From Marinibacterium sp. (GTDB taxonomy: Bacteria; Pseudomonadota; Alphaproteobacteria; Rhodobacterales; Rhodobacteraceae), in NCBI GenBank assembly GCA_025800215.1, contig JAOXSC010000111.1, forward strand, positions 1 to 34,267: 34,267 nucleotides of DNA, in the 5' to 3' direction. The position numbers and the translations under genes are program-made. Below are positions 25,229-34,147 of this stretch, piece by piece (position 1 is the first letter of the stretch; each line of letters begins with the position of its first letter). The notes under the pieces are model-generated. The model was not told where the DNA came from, made no database searches, and saw only the letters and a program-made list of their open reading frames with translations.

Positions 25229-27006
25229 CGGCGGAACTCCGAACTTGTGGTGCCCAGAAGGAACCGGGCGGGGTCGCGTTCAAACCGGTCGACAAACCGG
25301 TCGAGATTGGTGACAAGCCGCCGCGATTCTTCGACAAAGGCCTGGATCTGCGGCAGGCCAAGGCGCAGGAAATCGGACAGCTGGCGGCGGTTGGTGATGA
25401 CGATGGCTTCGACCGTGCCCATGAGGGACTGCGCCGACTGCGATGCTTCAAGCAGGTTGTCGGACACCCCGTCGATGGCGCCAGACGCCTTGTTGATCGT
25501 CTCGGTCGCGGTCTGCACCGCGACACGGATGTCGCTGACCACGGGGCCCACATCGGTATCGACGATGCGGTTGACGGCCTTGAATGTCGTATCGGCCGAG
25601 CCCAGCGTCGCCACCGCCGTGTCCATCGCGGCATAGATCGAATCCAGCGTTTCGTTGGATTTCTCCAGCGTGTCGACCCCGTCGGCAAAGAACTCGCGAA
25701 CCTTGGCCGACACGTCGGGCAGGGTGTCGTTGGAAAACGCCCGGACCGATGCCAGCGTGGCGTTGACCTCGCCTTCGACCAGCGCCACCGACACCCGCGT
25801 TTCATCGCTGAGCGCGCGCGCCGATTGCAGCACCGCCTGCGCTTCGGCGGCCAGCGCCTTGGCGTCCTGTTCGATAAAGGCATTGGCGGCTTCGCCCGTC
25901 TTGCGGAAGGTTTCCAGCGTCTGGGTCGCCTTGGCGCTGGCATCCTGCACTGCGGCAATGGCGGTGCGGGTCTGATCGACGCGGTCTTCGACGGCGGCGC
26001 CGACCTCTTTGTACTGGGCGATCAGCTCAGAAGCATCCGTGCCCAAGCTTTCGATCTGCCCTTCGATGGTGCCGGACGCATCGCGTAGCTGCTGCAAGAG
26101 GCCCGGCAGCTGCACCTGTGCGATATCGCGGGCGGCGTCGAGCGTTTCGACGGCGGGCCCTTCGATAGAGGTGATCGCGCCTTCGATCGCGGTCGCGGTG
26201 TCGGTGCCCTTGCGGATAAAGGTGCCCAGATCGCCCTGGATCAGGGTATTTGCGGTCTCAAAAGTGGTCTTGGCGGTGTCCAGCGTGCCGGTGGCCGCAT
26301 CAATCGCCCCCTTGGCATTGTTGAGCGTATCGGTTGCGGTGTTCAGCGTCACCTCGGCGGTGTCCGACAGTTTGCCCAGCTGGGTGGTAAAGCCTGCGAC
26401 CTCTTTGGCGGCGGATCCGAGATCCGAAGACAGGTTTTCGAAATCCGCCAATACCGTATCGAGCCGCCCCGACGCCGATGACAGATTGCTCAGCAACTGG
26501 CTGATCGCCTCGCGGTTTTCATCGTCAAAGACGTGGTTCACATCCTCGATCAGGTGAATGGCCTGGTCCAGCAGCTTGGGCGCGCCTTCAAACACCGATT
26601 GCAGCGCACTCGGGCGGCTTTTGATCACGCCGCGTTCGGGCAGCAGCGGCGCATCGGGGCTGCCGCCGGTCAGGCCCACATAGCTGACCCCGGTCACCCC
26701 CTGCGCATTGAGCTGCGCCACCGTATCGGTCCGCACCGGGGTGTCTGCGCCGACTTCGATGCGCACGCGCACCTTGGAGCTGTCGGTCTTGTCGAGCGCC
26801 AGATGCACCACCTGCCCCACCGGCAGACCGTTATACCGCACCGCCGCCGATGCCGACAGGCCCGAGACGTCTTCGAACAGAATGTCGTAATAGGCGTATT
26901 GCCGTTCCACGTCGATCTTGGCGAGCCAGAGCAGAAAGCCGAACAGCCCCAGGATCCCCAGCAGGGTAAAGGCGCCGATCAGCACGTAATTCGCGCGGGT
27001 TTCCAT
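25225..27006 (-). CDS. MCE/MlaD family protein with long helical C-terminal region
   Basis: This 593-residue protein has one N-terminal membrane helix (about 8-29), a single MCE domain (about 38-120, with VRYNGLPVGQV and GVTGVSYVGLTGG), and then some 430 residues of predicted helix rich in Ala, Thr, Asp and Glu (for example TLNTATDTLNNAKGAIDAAT). E. coli MlaD has only 183 residues, so the helical extension is large and recalls the needle-like bundles of other MCE proteins. It probably forms a hexameric periplasmic conduit for phospholipids or other lipids between the membranes. It is encoded between the ATPase (17-base gap) and the PqiC-like lipoprotein (ATGA overlap). Confidence 0.92.
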   Translation of the reverse strand: METRANYVLIGAFTLLGILGLFGFLLWLAKIDVERQYAYYDILFEDVSGLSASAAVRYNGLPVGQVVHLALDKTDSSKVRVRIEVGADTPVRTDTVAQLNAQGVTGVSYVGLTGGSPDAPLLPERGVIKSRPSALQSVFEGAPKLLDQAIHLIEDVNHVFDDENREAISQLLSNLSSASGRLDTVLADFENLSSDLGSAAKEVAGFTTQLGKLSDTAEVTLNTATDTLNNAKGAIDAATGTLDTAKTTFETANTLIQGDLGTFIRKGTDTATAIEGAITSIEGPAVETLDAARDIAQVQLPGLLQQLRDASGTIEGQIESLGTDASELIAQYKEVGAAVEDRVDQTRTAIAAVQDASAKATQTLETFRKTGEAANAFIEQDAKALAAEAQAVLQSARALSDETRVSVALVEGEVNATLASVRAFSNDTLPDVSAKVREFFADGVDTLEKSNETLDSIYAAMDTAVATLGSADTTFKAVNRIVDTDVGPVVSDIRVAVQTATETINKASGAIDGVSDNLLEASQSAQSLMGTVEAIVITNRRQLSDFLRLGLPQIQAFVEESRRLVTNLDRFVDRFERDPARFLLGTTSSEFRR

Positions 27007-27023
27007 GGCCTGTCCTTCTTGCC

Positions 27024-27794
27024 TCAGCTCTTTTCGGCGGCTGCGCGGGCGCGCGGGCCTCCGAAATATTCCTTGACCCAGGGGTGGTCCACCGCCCCCA
27101 TTTCTTCGATCGGACCGGTCACCAGCACCCGCTTTTCGGCAAGCACGGCGATACGGTCGCAGATCGCGTAAAGACTGTCGAGATCATGGGTTACCATGAA
27201 AACCGTCAATCCCAAGGCCCGTTGCAGCTCTCCGATCAGATCGTCATAGGCCGCCGCCCCGATCGGATCGAGCCCGGCCGTCGGTTCGTCCAGAAAGACG
27301 ATGTCAGGATCCAGCGCCAGCGCCCGCGCCAGCGATGCACGCTTGCGCATGCCGCCCGACAGTTCGGATGGCAGTTTGCCACAGGCCAGCGGGGGCAGAC
27401 CCACCAGCGTGATCTTGAGCTGACCAAGCGCCTTCATCAGCGCCGGACTTAAATTGAGATGTTCGCGCATCGGCGCCAGCACGTTCTGCAGCACGCTCAG
27501 CGATGAAAACAGTGCCCCGTCCTGAAACGCCACGCCCCAGCGGCGCTCTACGGCCAGCCGGTCGGCGCGCTTGGCGCTCAGCATGTCGGTGCCCATCACC
27601 TTGATGCTGCCAGCCGCCGGCTGGTTCAGCCCCACGATGGTGCGCAGCAGCACCGATTTGCCTGTGCCCGACCCGCCTACGACGCCCAGCACCTCGCCGC
27701 GATAGACATCCAGATCCAGCCCGTCATGCACAACCTGCGGGCCAAAGCGGTTCACCAGCCCGCGCACTTCGATCAGGGTTTCTCGTTGCGCCAT
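27024..27794 (-). CDS. MlaF-like ABC transporter ATP-binding protein
   Basis: This 256-residue ATPase powers the MCE lipid transporter. It has Walker A GGSGTGKS (40-47), Q-loop VAFQDGALFSSLSVLQNV typical of MlaF, signature LSGGM (145-149, followed by RKRASLARAL), Walker B IVFLDE (165-170) with PTAGLDPIGA, and the MVTHDLDSLYAICDRIAVL switch region. The C-terminal extension WVKEYFGGPRARAA is also usual in MlaF proteins, where it contacts the partner subunit. It starts two bases after the permease gene stop. The order permease, ATPase, MCE protein, lipoprotein is the standard arrangement of such operons. Confidence 0.93.
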   Translation of the reverse strand: MAQRETLIEVRGLVNRFGPQVVHDGLDLDVYRGEVLGVVGGSGTGKSVLLRTIVGLNQPAAGSIKVMGTDMLSAKRADRLAVERRWGVAFQDGALFSSLSVLQNVLAPMREHLNLSPALMKALGQLKITLVGLPPLACGKLPSELSGGMRKRASLARALALDPDIVFLDEPTAGLDPIGAAAYDDLIGELQRALGLTVFMVTHDLDSLYAICDRIAVLAEKRVLVTGPIEEMGAVDHPWVKEYFGGPRARAAAEKS

Positions 27795-27796
27795 GA

Positions 27797-28924
27797 TCAG
27801 TACCCAAGCTCGGCGAAGAAGATGGAAAACAGCGCATCGGCCACGATCACCATGAAAATGGCCTGCACCACCGATGCGGTGGTGCGCTGGCCCACGCTGG
27901 TGGCCGATCCGCGCACCTGCATCGCCTGATAACAGGCCACCACCCCGATGATCACCGCAAAGAACGGTGCTTTGACCATGCCGACCACCAGATGCGACAC
28001 CGCAGTTTCATGCAGCCGGGTGATGAACATGCCCGGGCTCACGCCCAGATCGACCCAGCTCATCAGGGCGCCGCCAAAAAGGCCGGCCATATTGGCCACA
28101 AAGCCCAGGATCGGCAGCATCACCACCAGCGCCAGCACCCGTGGCACCACCAGAACATCCACCGGATCCAGCCCCAGAACCCGCATCGCGTCAATTTCTT
28201 CCTGCACCTTCATCGAACCGATCGACGCCGTAAAGGCGGATCCCGACCGCCCCGCCACGATGATCGCCGTCAGCAGAATCCCCAGTTCACGCAGGATCGA
28301 GATCGCGATCAGATCGACCACAAAGACCTCGGCCCCGAATTGTTGAAGCTGAGCAGCGCCCTGAAAGGCCAGCACGATCCCGATCAGGAACCCCATCAGC
28401 GCCACGATGGGAATGGCGTTCAGCCCTGCCTCTTCCATCTGGCTGAAAAGCGCCGCCCGGCGCAGCCGCCAGGGTCGGGCCAGGGCTGCGACCAGCCGCG
28501 TCAGGGTCAGTCCGAAAAAGCCCAGGATCAGGCCGGCGGCCTGCCATGTCCCCACAACCGATCGTCCGACCCGTTCGGTCAGCGCGCGCAGGCCGGTCTC
28601 GCGTTCATCCTCGGCCATCTCGGGCGTGTCGACAACCGCGCGCACCGTGTCGATAAGCGCCGCCTGCACCGCGTCGGCCCGCGCCAGTTCCACAGTCAGC
28701 CCGTCGCGTTCGAACCGCGCCATCAGATCGGCAATCAGCCAGGCCCCGCCGGTATCCAGCGCCGTCAGCCCGCCCAGATCCACCACCAGCGGACCATGCG
28801 GCACCTTTCGAAACGCCCCTTCGACAGCGCCAAGCGCTTCGGTGCGCAACGGCCCGCTCACGCGCATGACGGAGCCGGAGGGGGCTTGATCAACAATGAC
28901 TTCGGGCTGCTGCATGGCTGCCAT
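27797..28924 (-). CDS. MlaE-like permease with N-terminal STAS domain
   Basis: This 375-residue protein joins a STAS-type domain (about 10-100, with VVDLGGLTALDTGGAWLIADLMARF) to an MlaE permease domain (about 130-375, with IPIVALMGFLIGIVLAFQGAAQL, LRELGILLTAIIVAGRSGSAFTASIGSMKVQEEIDAMRVLGLDP). In the Mla system of E. coli the STAS protein MlaB is separate and regulates the ATPase; here the same role is built into the permease. The start is uncertain between ATG 28924 and ATG 28915, neither with a strong ribosome binding site. A longer frame to 29107 would overlap the tRNA gene and is rejected. It is the first gene of the MCE operon. Confidence 0.9.
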   Translation of the reverse strand: MAAMQQPEVIVDQAPSGSVMRVSGPLRTEALGAVEGAFRKVPHGPLVVDLGGLTALDTGGAWLIADLMARFERDGLTVELARADAVQAALIDTVRAVVDTPEMAEDERETGLRALTERVGRSVVGTWQAAGLILGFFGLTLTRLVAALARPWRLRRAALFSQMEEAGLNAIPIVALMGFLIGIVLAFQGAAQLQQFGAEVFVVDLIAISILRELGILLTAIIVAGRSGSAFTASIGSMKVQEEIDAMRVLGLDPVDVLVVPRVLALVVMLPILGFVANMAGLFGGALMSWVDLGVSPGMFITRLHETAVSHLVVGMVKAPFFAVIIGVVACYQAMQVRGSATSVGQRTTASVVQAIFMVIVADALFSIFFAELGY

Positions 28925-29007
28925 CGAAATACCGCACGACCTGCAACTGCAACCGTTTTCTTTCCTCGACAGCGCTTCGCGCGCAACCGCAGCATCCGTG
29001 CAACCGT

Positions 29008-29036
29008 TTGCACGGCACCTGACGGCGCCCAATAAG
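29008..29036 (+). promoter_or_regulatory. Possible promoter of the tRNA-Arg gene
   Basis: TTGCAC at 29008-29013 is followed after 17 bases by AATAAG at 29031-29036, 43 bases before the mature tRNA start. Two copies of TGCAACCGTTT (28948-28958 and 28999-29009) lie nearby; the second overlaps the -35 element. Confidence 0.35.
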
Positions 29037-29079
29037 CGCTTTACAGGGCGCGGGGGGGCGGCTAACCGTGAAGCGGTGC

Positions 29080-29156
29080 GCCTCCGTAGCTCAACTGGAT
29101 AGAGCACTCGACTTCTAATCGAGCGGCTGAGGGTTCGAGTCCTTCCGGGGGCGCCA
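29080..29156 (+). tRNA. tRNA-Arg (anticodon UCU)
   Basis: The 77-base gene folds into a full cloverleaf. The acceptor stem is GCCTCCG with CGGGGGC (one G-T pair), the D stem GCTC/GAGC, the anticodon stem CTCGA/TCGAG with loop CTTCTAA, and the T stem GAGGG/CCTTC with loop TTCGAGT. The anticodon TCT is at 29114-29116 and reads AGA/AGG arginine codons. CCA is encoded at 29154-29156. No integrase or attachment repeat is seen beside it. Confidence 0.97.
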
Positions 29157-29189
29157 ACGCGCCTTGCGCCGACGCCGGTTCATCAGGGG

Positions 29190-29537
29190 ATGACACAGAT
29201 GCGCCACGCAGTGATCCACCACCTGACGCATCGCCTGCGCTATCGCAGAACCTGGGGCAGCCGGATCGGGCGCGACTGCGTCGACCTTGACCGCAGCCTG
29301 TGCCGGTGGCTGGGGGATCGGATGATGTTCCTGTCGCGCCACACCAACACCTGCCCGATCGGGGACGCGCCCTATCCCGATGACCTGCCCGCGACCGACC
29401 GGCTGATGCACTGGCGCGCCCTGCTGGGGCAGCACGGCGCTGCGTTGCAGGGCTATGCGTCGGATGGATCGGGCCGGGACGCGGCCGTGCAGGCGCTGCG
29501 GTTTGTCGCCAACCACCTTGGGCAGCTCTGGGACTGA
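29190..29537 (+). CDS. Small conserved-looking protein of unknown function
   Basis: I do not recognise this 115-residue protein. It is basic at the N-terminus (RHAVIHHLTHRLRYRRTW), has no membrane helix or signal peptide, and contains three cysteines (about positions 30, 38 and 55) and many His and Arg residues. Third codon positions are strongly G/C like its neighbours, supporting a real gene. AGGGG lies just upstream of ATG 29190 and about ten bases from ATG 29199, so the second Met may be the true start. It lies between the tRNA gene and the DedA gene, 53 bases before the latter, and could be co-transcribed with it. Function unknown. Confidence 0.6.
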   Translation: MTQMRHAVIHHLTHRLRYRRTWGSRIGRDCVDLDRSLCRWLGDRMMFLSRHTNTCPIGDAPYPDDLPATDRLMHWRALLGQHGAALQGYASDGSGRDAAVQALRFVANHLGQLWD

Positions 29538-29590
29538 GGCGCCGAAGATGACCATTCCGAAACCCGTCCACCCATAGTAGAACGGCTGCG

Positions 29591-30214
29591 ATGCACCATC
29601 TTGTCGGACAGATCACCCATTTCGTCGAACAATACGGGCTGATCGCCGTCTTCGTGTCGATCTTTACCGAAACCTTTGGCATTCCCACCGCCGCCGAAAG
29701 CGCTCTGGTGGTCACCGCCGATCTGGCGGCCAAGGGCCAGCCGACGCTGCCCGGCCTGATCCTGGCCGCCTGGGCAGCGGCCTGTCTGGGGGACAATCTG
29801 GCCTATCTGATCGGCCGCCGTCTGGGCCGCGAGATGATCGTCAAGCACGGCACCCGCGTGGGCCTCGGCGAAGAGGTCTATGCCCGCGCCGAAACCTTCA
29901 TGGCGCGCCATGGCGGGCTGTTCGTGATTGCAGCGCGCTTTGTCTATGTGATGCGCCAGCTCAACGGGCTGGTGGCCGGCGCGACAGGCATGCGCTGGCA
30001 CCGGTTCCTGATTGCCGATCTGATCGGCACCGGACTGTGGGTGACCCTCTGGGCCCTGCTGGGCTATTTCATCGGCCCTGACCTGTCGCGCATTCCGGCC
30101 ATGCTGCATCACTTTGCCTGGCACATCTCGGGCGCGGTGGCGATCGGGGTGGCGCTGATTATTGCGGCGATGCTGCTGGCCACCTTCAGGCTAAGGTCAC
30201 AGCGCCGCCGATAG
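29591..30214 (+). CDS. DedA family inner-membrane protein
   Basis: This 207-residue integral membrane protein belongs to the DedA (VTT/SNARE-associated) family. It shows the N-terminal re-entrant region FTETFGIPTAAESALVV, the GDNLAYLIGRRLGREM segment, and the conserved ARFVYVMRQLNGLVAGATGMRWHRF block, followed by two membrane helices. Members of the family are implicated in flipping undecaprenyl phosphate or phosphatidylethanolamine and in membrane homeostasis; which one applies here cannot be read from the sequence. The C-terminus is short and basic (RLRSQRRR). It follows the small unknown gene and precedes phnM on the same strand by about 75 bases. Confidence 0.93.
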   Translation: MHHLVGQITHFVEQYGLIAVFVSIFTETFGIPTAAESALVVTADLAAKGQPTLPGLILAAWAAACLGDNLAYLIGRRLGREMIVKHGTRVGLGEEVYARAETFMARHGGLFVIAARFVYVMRQLNGLVAGATGMRWHRFLIADLIGTGLWVTLWALLGYFIGPDLSRIPAMLHHFAWHISGAVAIGVALIIAAMLLATFRLRSQRRR

Positions 30215-30290
30215 CGCCATCTTCCCCCTTGCCGGACGGGGGTGCGCCCGGCACAACAGCAGCGATTGCAGCTGTACCGTGGCCCATCCC

Positions 30291-31505
30291 ATGACCGATT
30301 TCACCATCACCGGCGCCCGCGTCATTCTGGGCGATGACATCATCGACACCCCGGTGGCGGTCTCGCAGGGGCGCATCGCCAGCATCGGCGCACCGGTATC
30401 GGGCACGCAGATCGACGGGCGCGGGCTGATCCTGGCCCCGGCGCTGATCGACCTGCATGGCGATGCATTCGAACGCCAGATCATGCCGCGCCCCAATGTC
30501 TTTTTTCCCACCGATGCAGCCCTGCTGGAAACCGACCGGCAGTTGGCCGCAAACGGGATCGCCACCGCCTATCATGCCCTGACGCTCAGCTGGGAACCGG
30601 GGCTGCGCTCGGTCACGCGTGGCACCGACATCATCGACACGCTGGCCCGGCTGGGCCCGCGCCTGACCGTGGAAAACCGCGTCCAGCTGCGATGGGAAAC
30701 CTTTTGCTTCGAAGCGGAACCCCTGATCACCCGCGCCCTGCGCGCCGGGCTGACGCCGTCGCTGGCCTTCAATGATCATACCAGCATGGCCATGCTCGAC
30801 AGCGCGGTGCGCCTGCAGGATCGACCCTTTGAATTCGCGCCCGATTTCCCGGTCACCGACACAAGCGGCTCCCGCTTTGTCCAGATCATGGAAAGCCGCG
30901 CCAAACGGTCCGGGCTGAGCCCGCGCGCCTTTGCCGACCTGATCCTGCAGATCTGGGACCGCCGCGCCGAGGTGCCCCAGGCCATCGCCCGCATGGCCGC
31001 TGTCGCGCGCGATGCCGGTGCGCCCATGCTCAGCCATGACGACAGCCAGCACGAGACACGCGATTTCTATCGCGGCCACGGGGCCAGAACGGCCGAGTTC
31101 CCGATGCAGGTGGCCGTGGCCGAAACCGCGCGGGCCAGGGGGGATCACATCGTCTTTGGCGCCCCCAACGCGCTGCGCGGCGGCAGCCATATCGGATCAC
31201 CGGGGGCGGCCGACATGGTCGAAGCGGGCCTCTGCGACGCGCTGGCGTCGGACTATTATTACCCGGCGATGCTGGCGGCTGTGGCGCGGCTGGATGCGGA
31301 ACGGCGCGCGCCCCGCGCCGCGCTGTGGCAACTGGTGTCCACCGGGCCTGCGCGGGCCATGGGGCTGACCGATCGCGGGATCATCGCCGCAGGACTGCGC
31401 GCCGATCTGGTGCTGATCGACTGGCCCGACAACGGCCCACCCGCCGTGCGCCGGACCTTTGTCGCCGGGCGCACCGCCTATCGCGCAGAGCCCGCCACCG
31501 CCTGA
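30291..31505 (+). CDS. phnM: PhnM: alpha-D-ribose 1-methylphosphonate 5-triphosphate diphosphatase
   Basis: This 404-residue amidohydrolase-superfamily enzyme removes pyrophosphate from ribose 1-phosphonate 5-triphosphate in the C-P lyase pathway. Signatures are LHGDAFERQIMPRP (H56, D58), in which the usual HxH metal motif is HxD as in PhnM, then ETDRQLAANGIATAYHALTLSWEPGLRS, FNDHTSMA, LSHDDSQHETRDF, NALRGGSHIGSPGA and CDALASDYYYPAML. It ends with a typical RADLVLIDW strand. ATG 30291 is preferred over GTG 30279 because homology starts at TDFTITGARVIL, although no strong ribosome binding site precedes either. No other C-P lyase gene (phnGHIJKL) is in the window. Its 3' end overlaps the convergent GNAT gene by 28 bases. 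Confidence 0.93.
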   Translation: MTDFTITGARVILGDDIIDTPVAVSQGRIASIGAPVSGTQIDGRGLILAPALIDLHGDAFERQIMPRPNVFFPTDAALLETDRQLAANGIATAYHALTLSWEPGLRSVTRGTDIIDTLARLGPRLTVENRVQLRWETFCFEAEPLITRALRAGLTPSLAFNDHTSMAMLDSAVRLQDRPFEFAPDFPVTDTSGSRFVQIMESRAKRSGLSPRAFADLILQIWDRRAEVPQAIARMAAVARDAGAPMLSHDDSQHETRDFYRGHGARTAEFPMQVAVAETARARGDHIVFGAPNALRGGSHIGSPGAADMVEAGLCDALASDYYYPAMLAAVARLDAERRAPRAALWQLVSTGPARAMGLTDRGIIAAGLRADLVLIDWPDNGPPAVRRTFVAGRTAYRAEPATA

Positions 31506-31960
31506 ACCGGGCGGGTCATGAAGGTGCTGAGCGGATCCGGCCCGTAGTCGCCAAAGGGCGCGCAGGGTTCGAACCCCGCGCGTGCATAAAGCGCGCGCGC
31601 CGGGGCAAATTGCGCATCCGACCCGGTTTCAAGGCTCACACGGACAAAGCCCTGCGCCGACGCTTCGGCCAGCAGCCGGTCAAGGATCGCGCGCGCCACG
31701 CCGCGTCCGCGCGCCTCGGCGCTGGTATGCATGGATTTGATCTCGGCCTCGCCATCGCCAATGGGCTTGATCGCACCAACACCCAGGGCCACATCCCCGT
31801 CATAGACCGCAAAGACCAGTGCGCCCGCCTGCCACAGGGCATCGGGCGCCATGACATGGCAGCTTTCAGGCGGGGATCCCGCGCGCATCAGCTCTTCGTG
31901 ACGCTCAAGCAGCGCCACGACCCGCGCTTCGGGCGCGGGAACGGCGATGACATCCACCAT
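31478..31960 (-). CDS. GNAT family N-acetyltransferase
   Basis: This 160-residue acetyltransferase uses acetyl-CoA to modify an amine. The fold is shown by the strand LVFAVYDGDVALGVGAIKPI, the motif A pyrophosphate loop EARGRGVARAILDRLL (RGRGVA at 84-89), and the motif B region VSLETGSDAQFAPARALYARAGFEPCAPFGDY, which resembles the YsnE-type subgroup. The acceptor cannot be predicted. Its start overlaps the NDUFS4-like stop by one base (TGATG), so the two form a coupled pair, and its 3' end overlaps the opposing phnM by 28 bases. Confidence 0.9.
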   Translation of the reverse strand: MVDVIAVPAPEARVVALLERHEELMRAGSPPESCHVMAPDALWQAGALVFAVYDGDVALGVGAIKPIGDGEAEIKSMHTSAEARGRGVARAILDRLLAEASAQGFVRVSLETGSDAQFAPARALYARAGFEPCAPFGDYGPDPLSTFMTRPVQAVAGSAR

Positions 31961-32271
31961 CAGTGGGTCCAGACGGTGCGCCGGTCGGTTGCGAAGTTTT
32001 CGCCATATCCACGGGCGCGGATATTGGGCTTGCGGGTCTTGGGTTCGATCACCTGCGCGTCGATGCCATGATCATTGGCGTACCGCACCGCGGCTTCTTT
32101 CGTCGAAAACCGCAGCCGCACCTGGCTTTGCATGTCGCTGGACGATGTCCAGCCCATCAGCGGGTCCACGTCCCGTGCCGACGCGGGGGCGAAATCCAGC
32201 ACCCAATCCTGCGTTTTGGCCATGCCTGAGGACATGGCGGTTTTGGCTGGCCGATAAATCCGCGCGCGCAT
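31960..32271 (-). CDS. NDUFS4-like complex I accessory subunit (ETC complex I subunit family)
   Basis: This 103-residue protein matches the family of mitochondrial NDUFS4 (18 kDa, AQDQ subunit) found in alphaproteobacterial complex I. Visible signatures are [26 protein letters not shown], then [35 protein letters not shown] and the C-terminal [12 protein letters not shown]. It is expected to sit on the peripheral arm of NADH:quinone oxidoreductase and stabilise the NADH-oxidising module. It is encoded apart from any nuo operon, as is common in alphaproteobacteria. It overlaps the GNAT gene by one base and is probably the first gene of that pair. Confidence 0.93.
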   Translation of the reverse strand: MRARIYRPAKTAMSSGMAKTQDWVLDFAPASARDVDPLMGWTSSSDMQSQVRLRFSTKEAAVRYANDHGIDAQVIEPKTRKPNIRARGYGENFATDRRTVWTH

Positions 32272-32629
32272 CGCAGTCTCCTTTTCGAACGGGCCCTATA
32301 TGCGCAACCCGAAAGGCACGGGCAAGCCGCGAATTGTCCCACCCGCCCGACCAAGTGCTGTGCCATCCGGACCGCGGGGAGCGAGGGGTGGGTGTTCGCG
32401 GCCCGGAGGCAGCCAGGCGCGCGCCCGGCCCCTAAAACTATATCTCAAATGCACCTTCCGACAAAGATCTTCCCCAACGGCCGCGCCGTCCCCGGCCCCG
32501 GACGCCGCACAACCACAGGTGATCACTTGATAATCCCATCTTGCGACAAATCCGCCTCGCCCGTGTTGCAGGTTGGGGTTGAACCGGAACAAAAACAGAC
32601 CAAGATCAGCAGTCGAAAGGACTCAGCCG
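32272..32629. other. Divergent intergenic region between the NDUFS4-like gene and uvrB
   Basis: These 358 bases show no convincing gene; open frames here lack ribosome binding sites and recognisable protein features. The region must carry promoters in both directions. A GATAAT hexamer at 32529-32534 could serve uvrB, but no good -35 element is placed before it. I looked for the alphaproteobacterial LexA site (GTTC or GAAC half-sites separated by seven bases) and did not find one. Confidence 0.5.
32437..32464 (-). promoter_or_regulatory. Possible promoter of the NDUFS4-like/GNAT pair
   Basis: On the minus strand TTGTCG (32464-32459) is followed after 16 bases by TATAGT (32442-32437), which matches five of six consensus bases. 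It would leave a leader of roughly 160 bases before the NDUFS4-like start. Confidence 0.3.

Positions 32630-34133
<1,504 letters not shown>

Positions 34134-34147
<14 letters not shown>

Noticed and set aside
28925-29107. Upstream extension of the MlaE-like frame to 29107
   Set aside because: It would overlap the tRNA-Arg gene on the opposite strand, and the extra residues have no homology. The STAS domain begins just after the internal Met codons at 28924 and 28915.
29080-29156. tRNA-Arg as an integration site of a genomic island
   Set aside because: No integrase gene and no repeat of the tRNA 3' end were seen in the window, and flanking genes look like normal chromosomal genes.
31478-31960. 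GNAT gene next to phnM as PhnO-type aminoalkylphosphonate acetyltransferase
   Set aside because: The gene is convergent with phnM and translationally coupled to the NDUFS4-like gene instead. Its motifs resemble a general GNAT of the YsnE type, so a phosphonate role is not supported.
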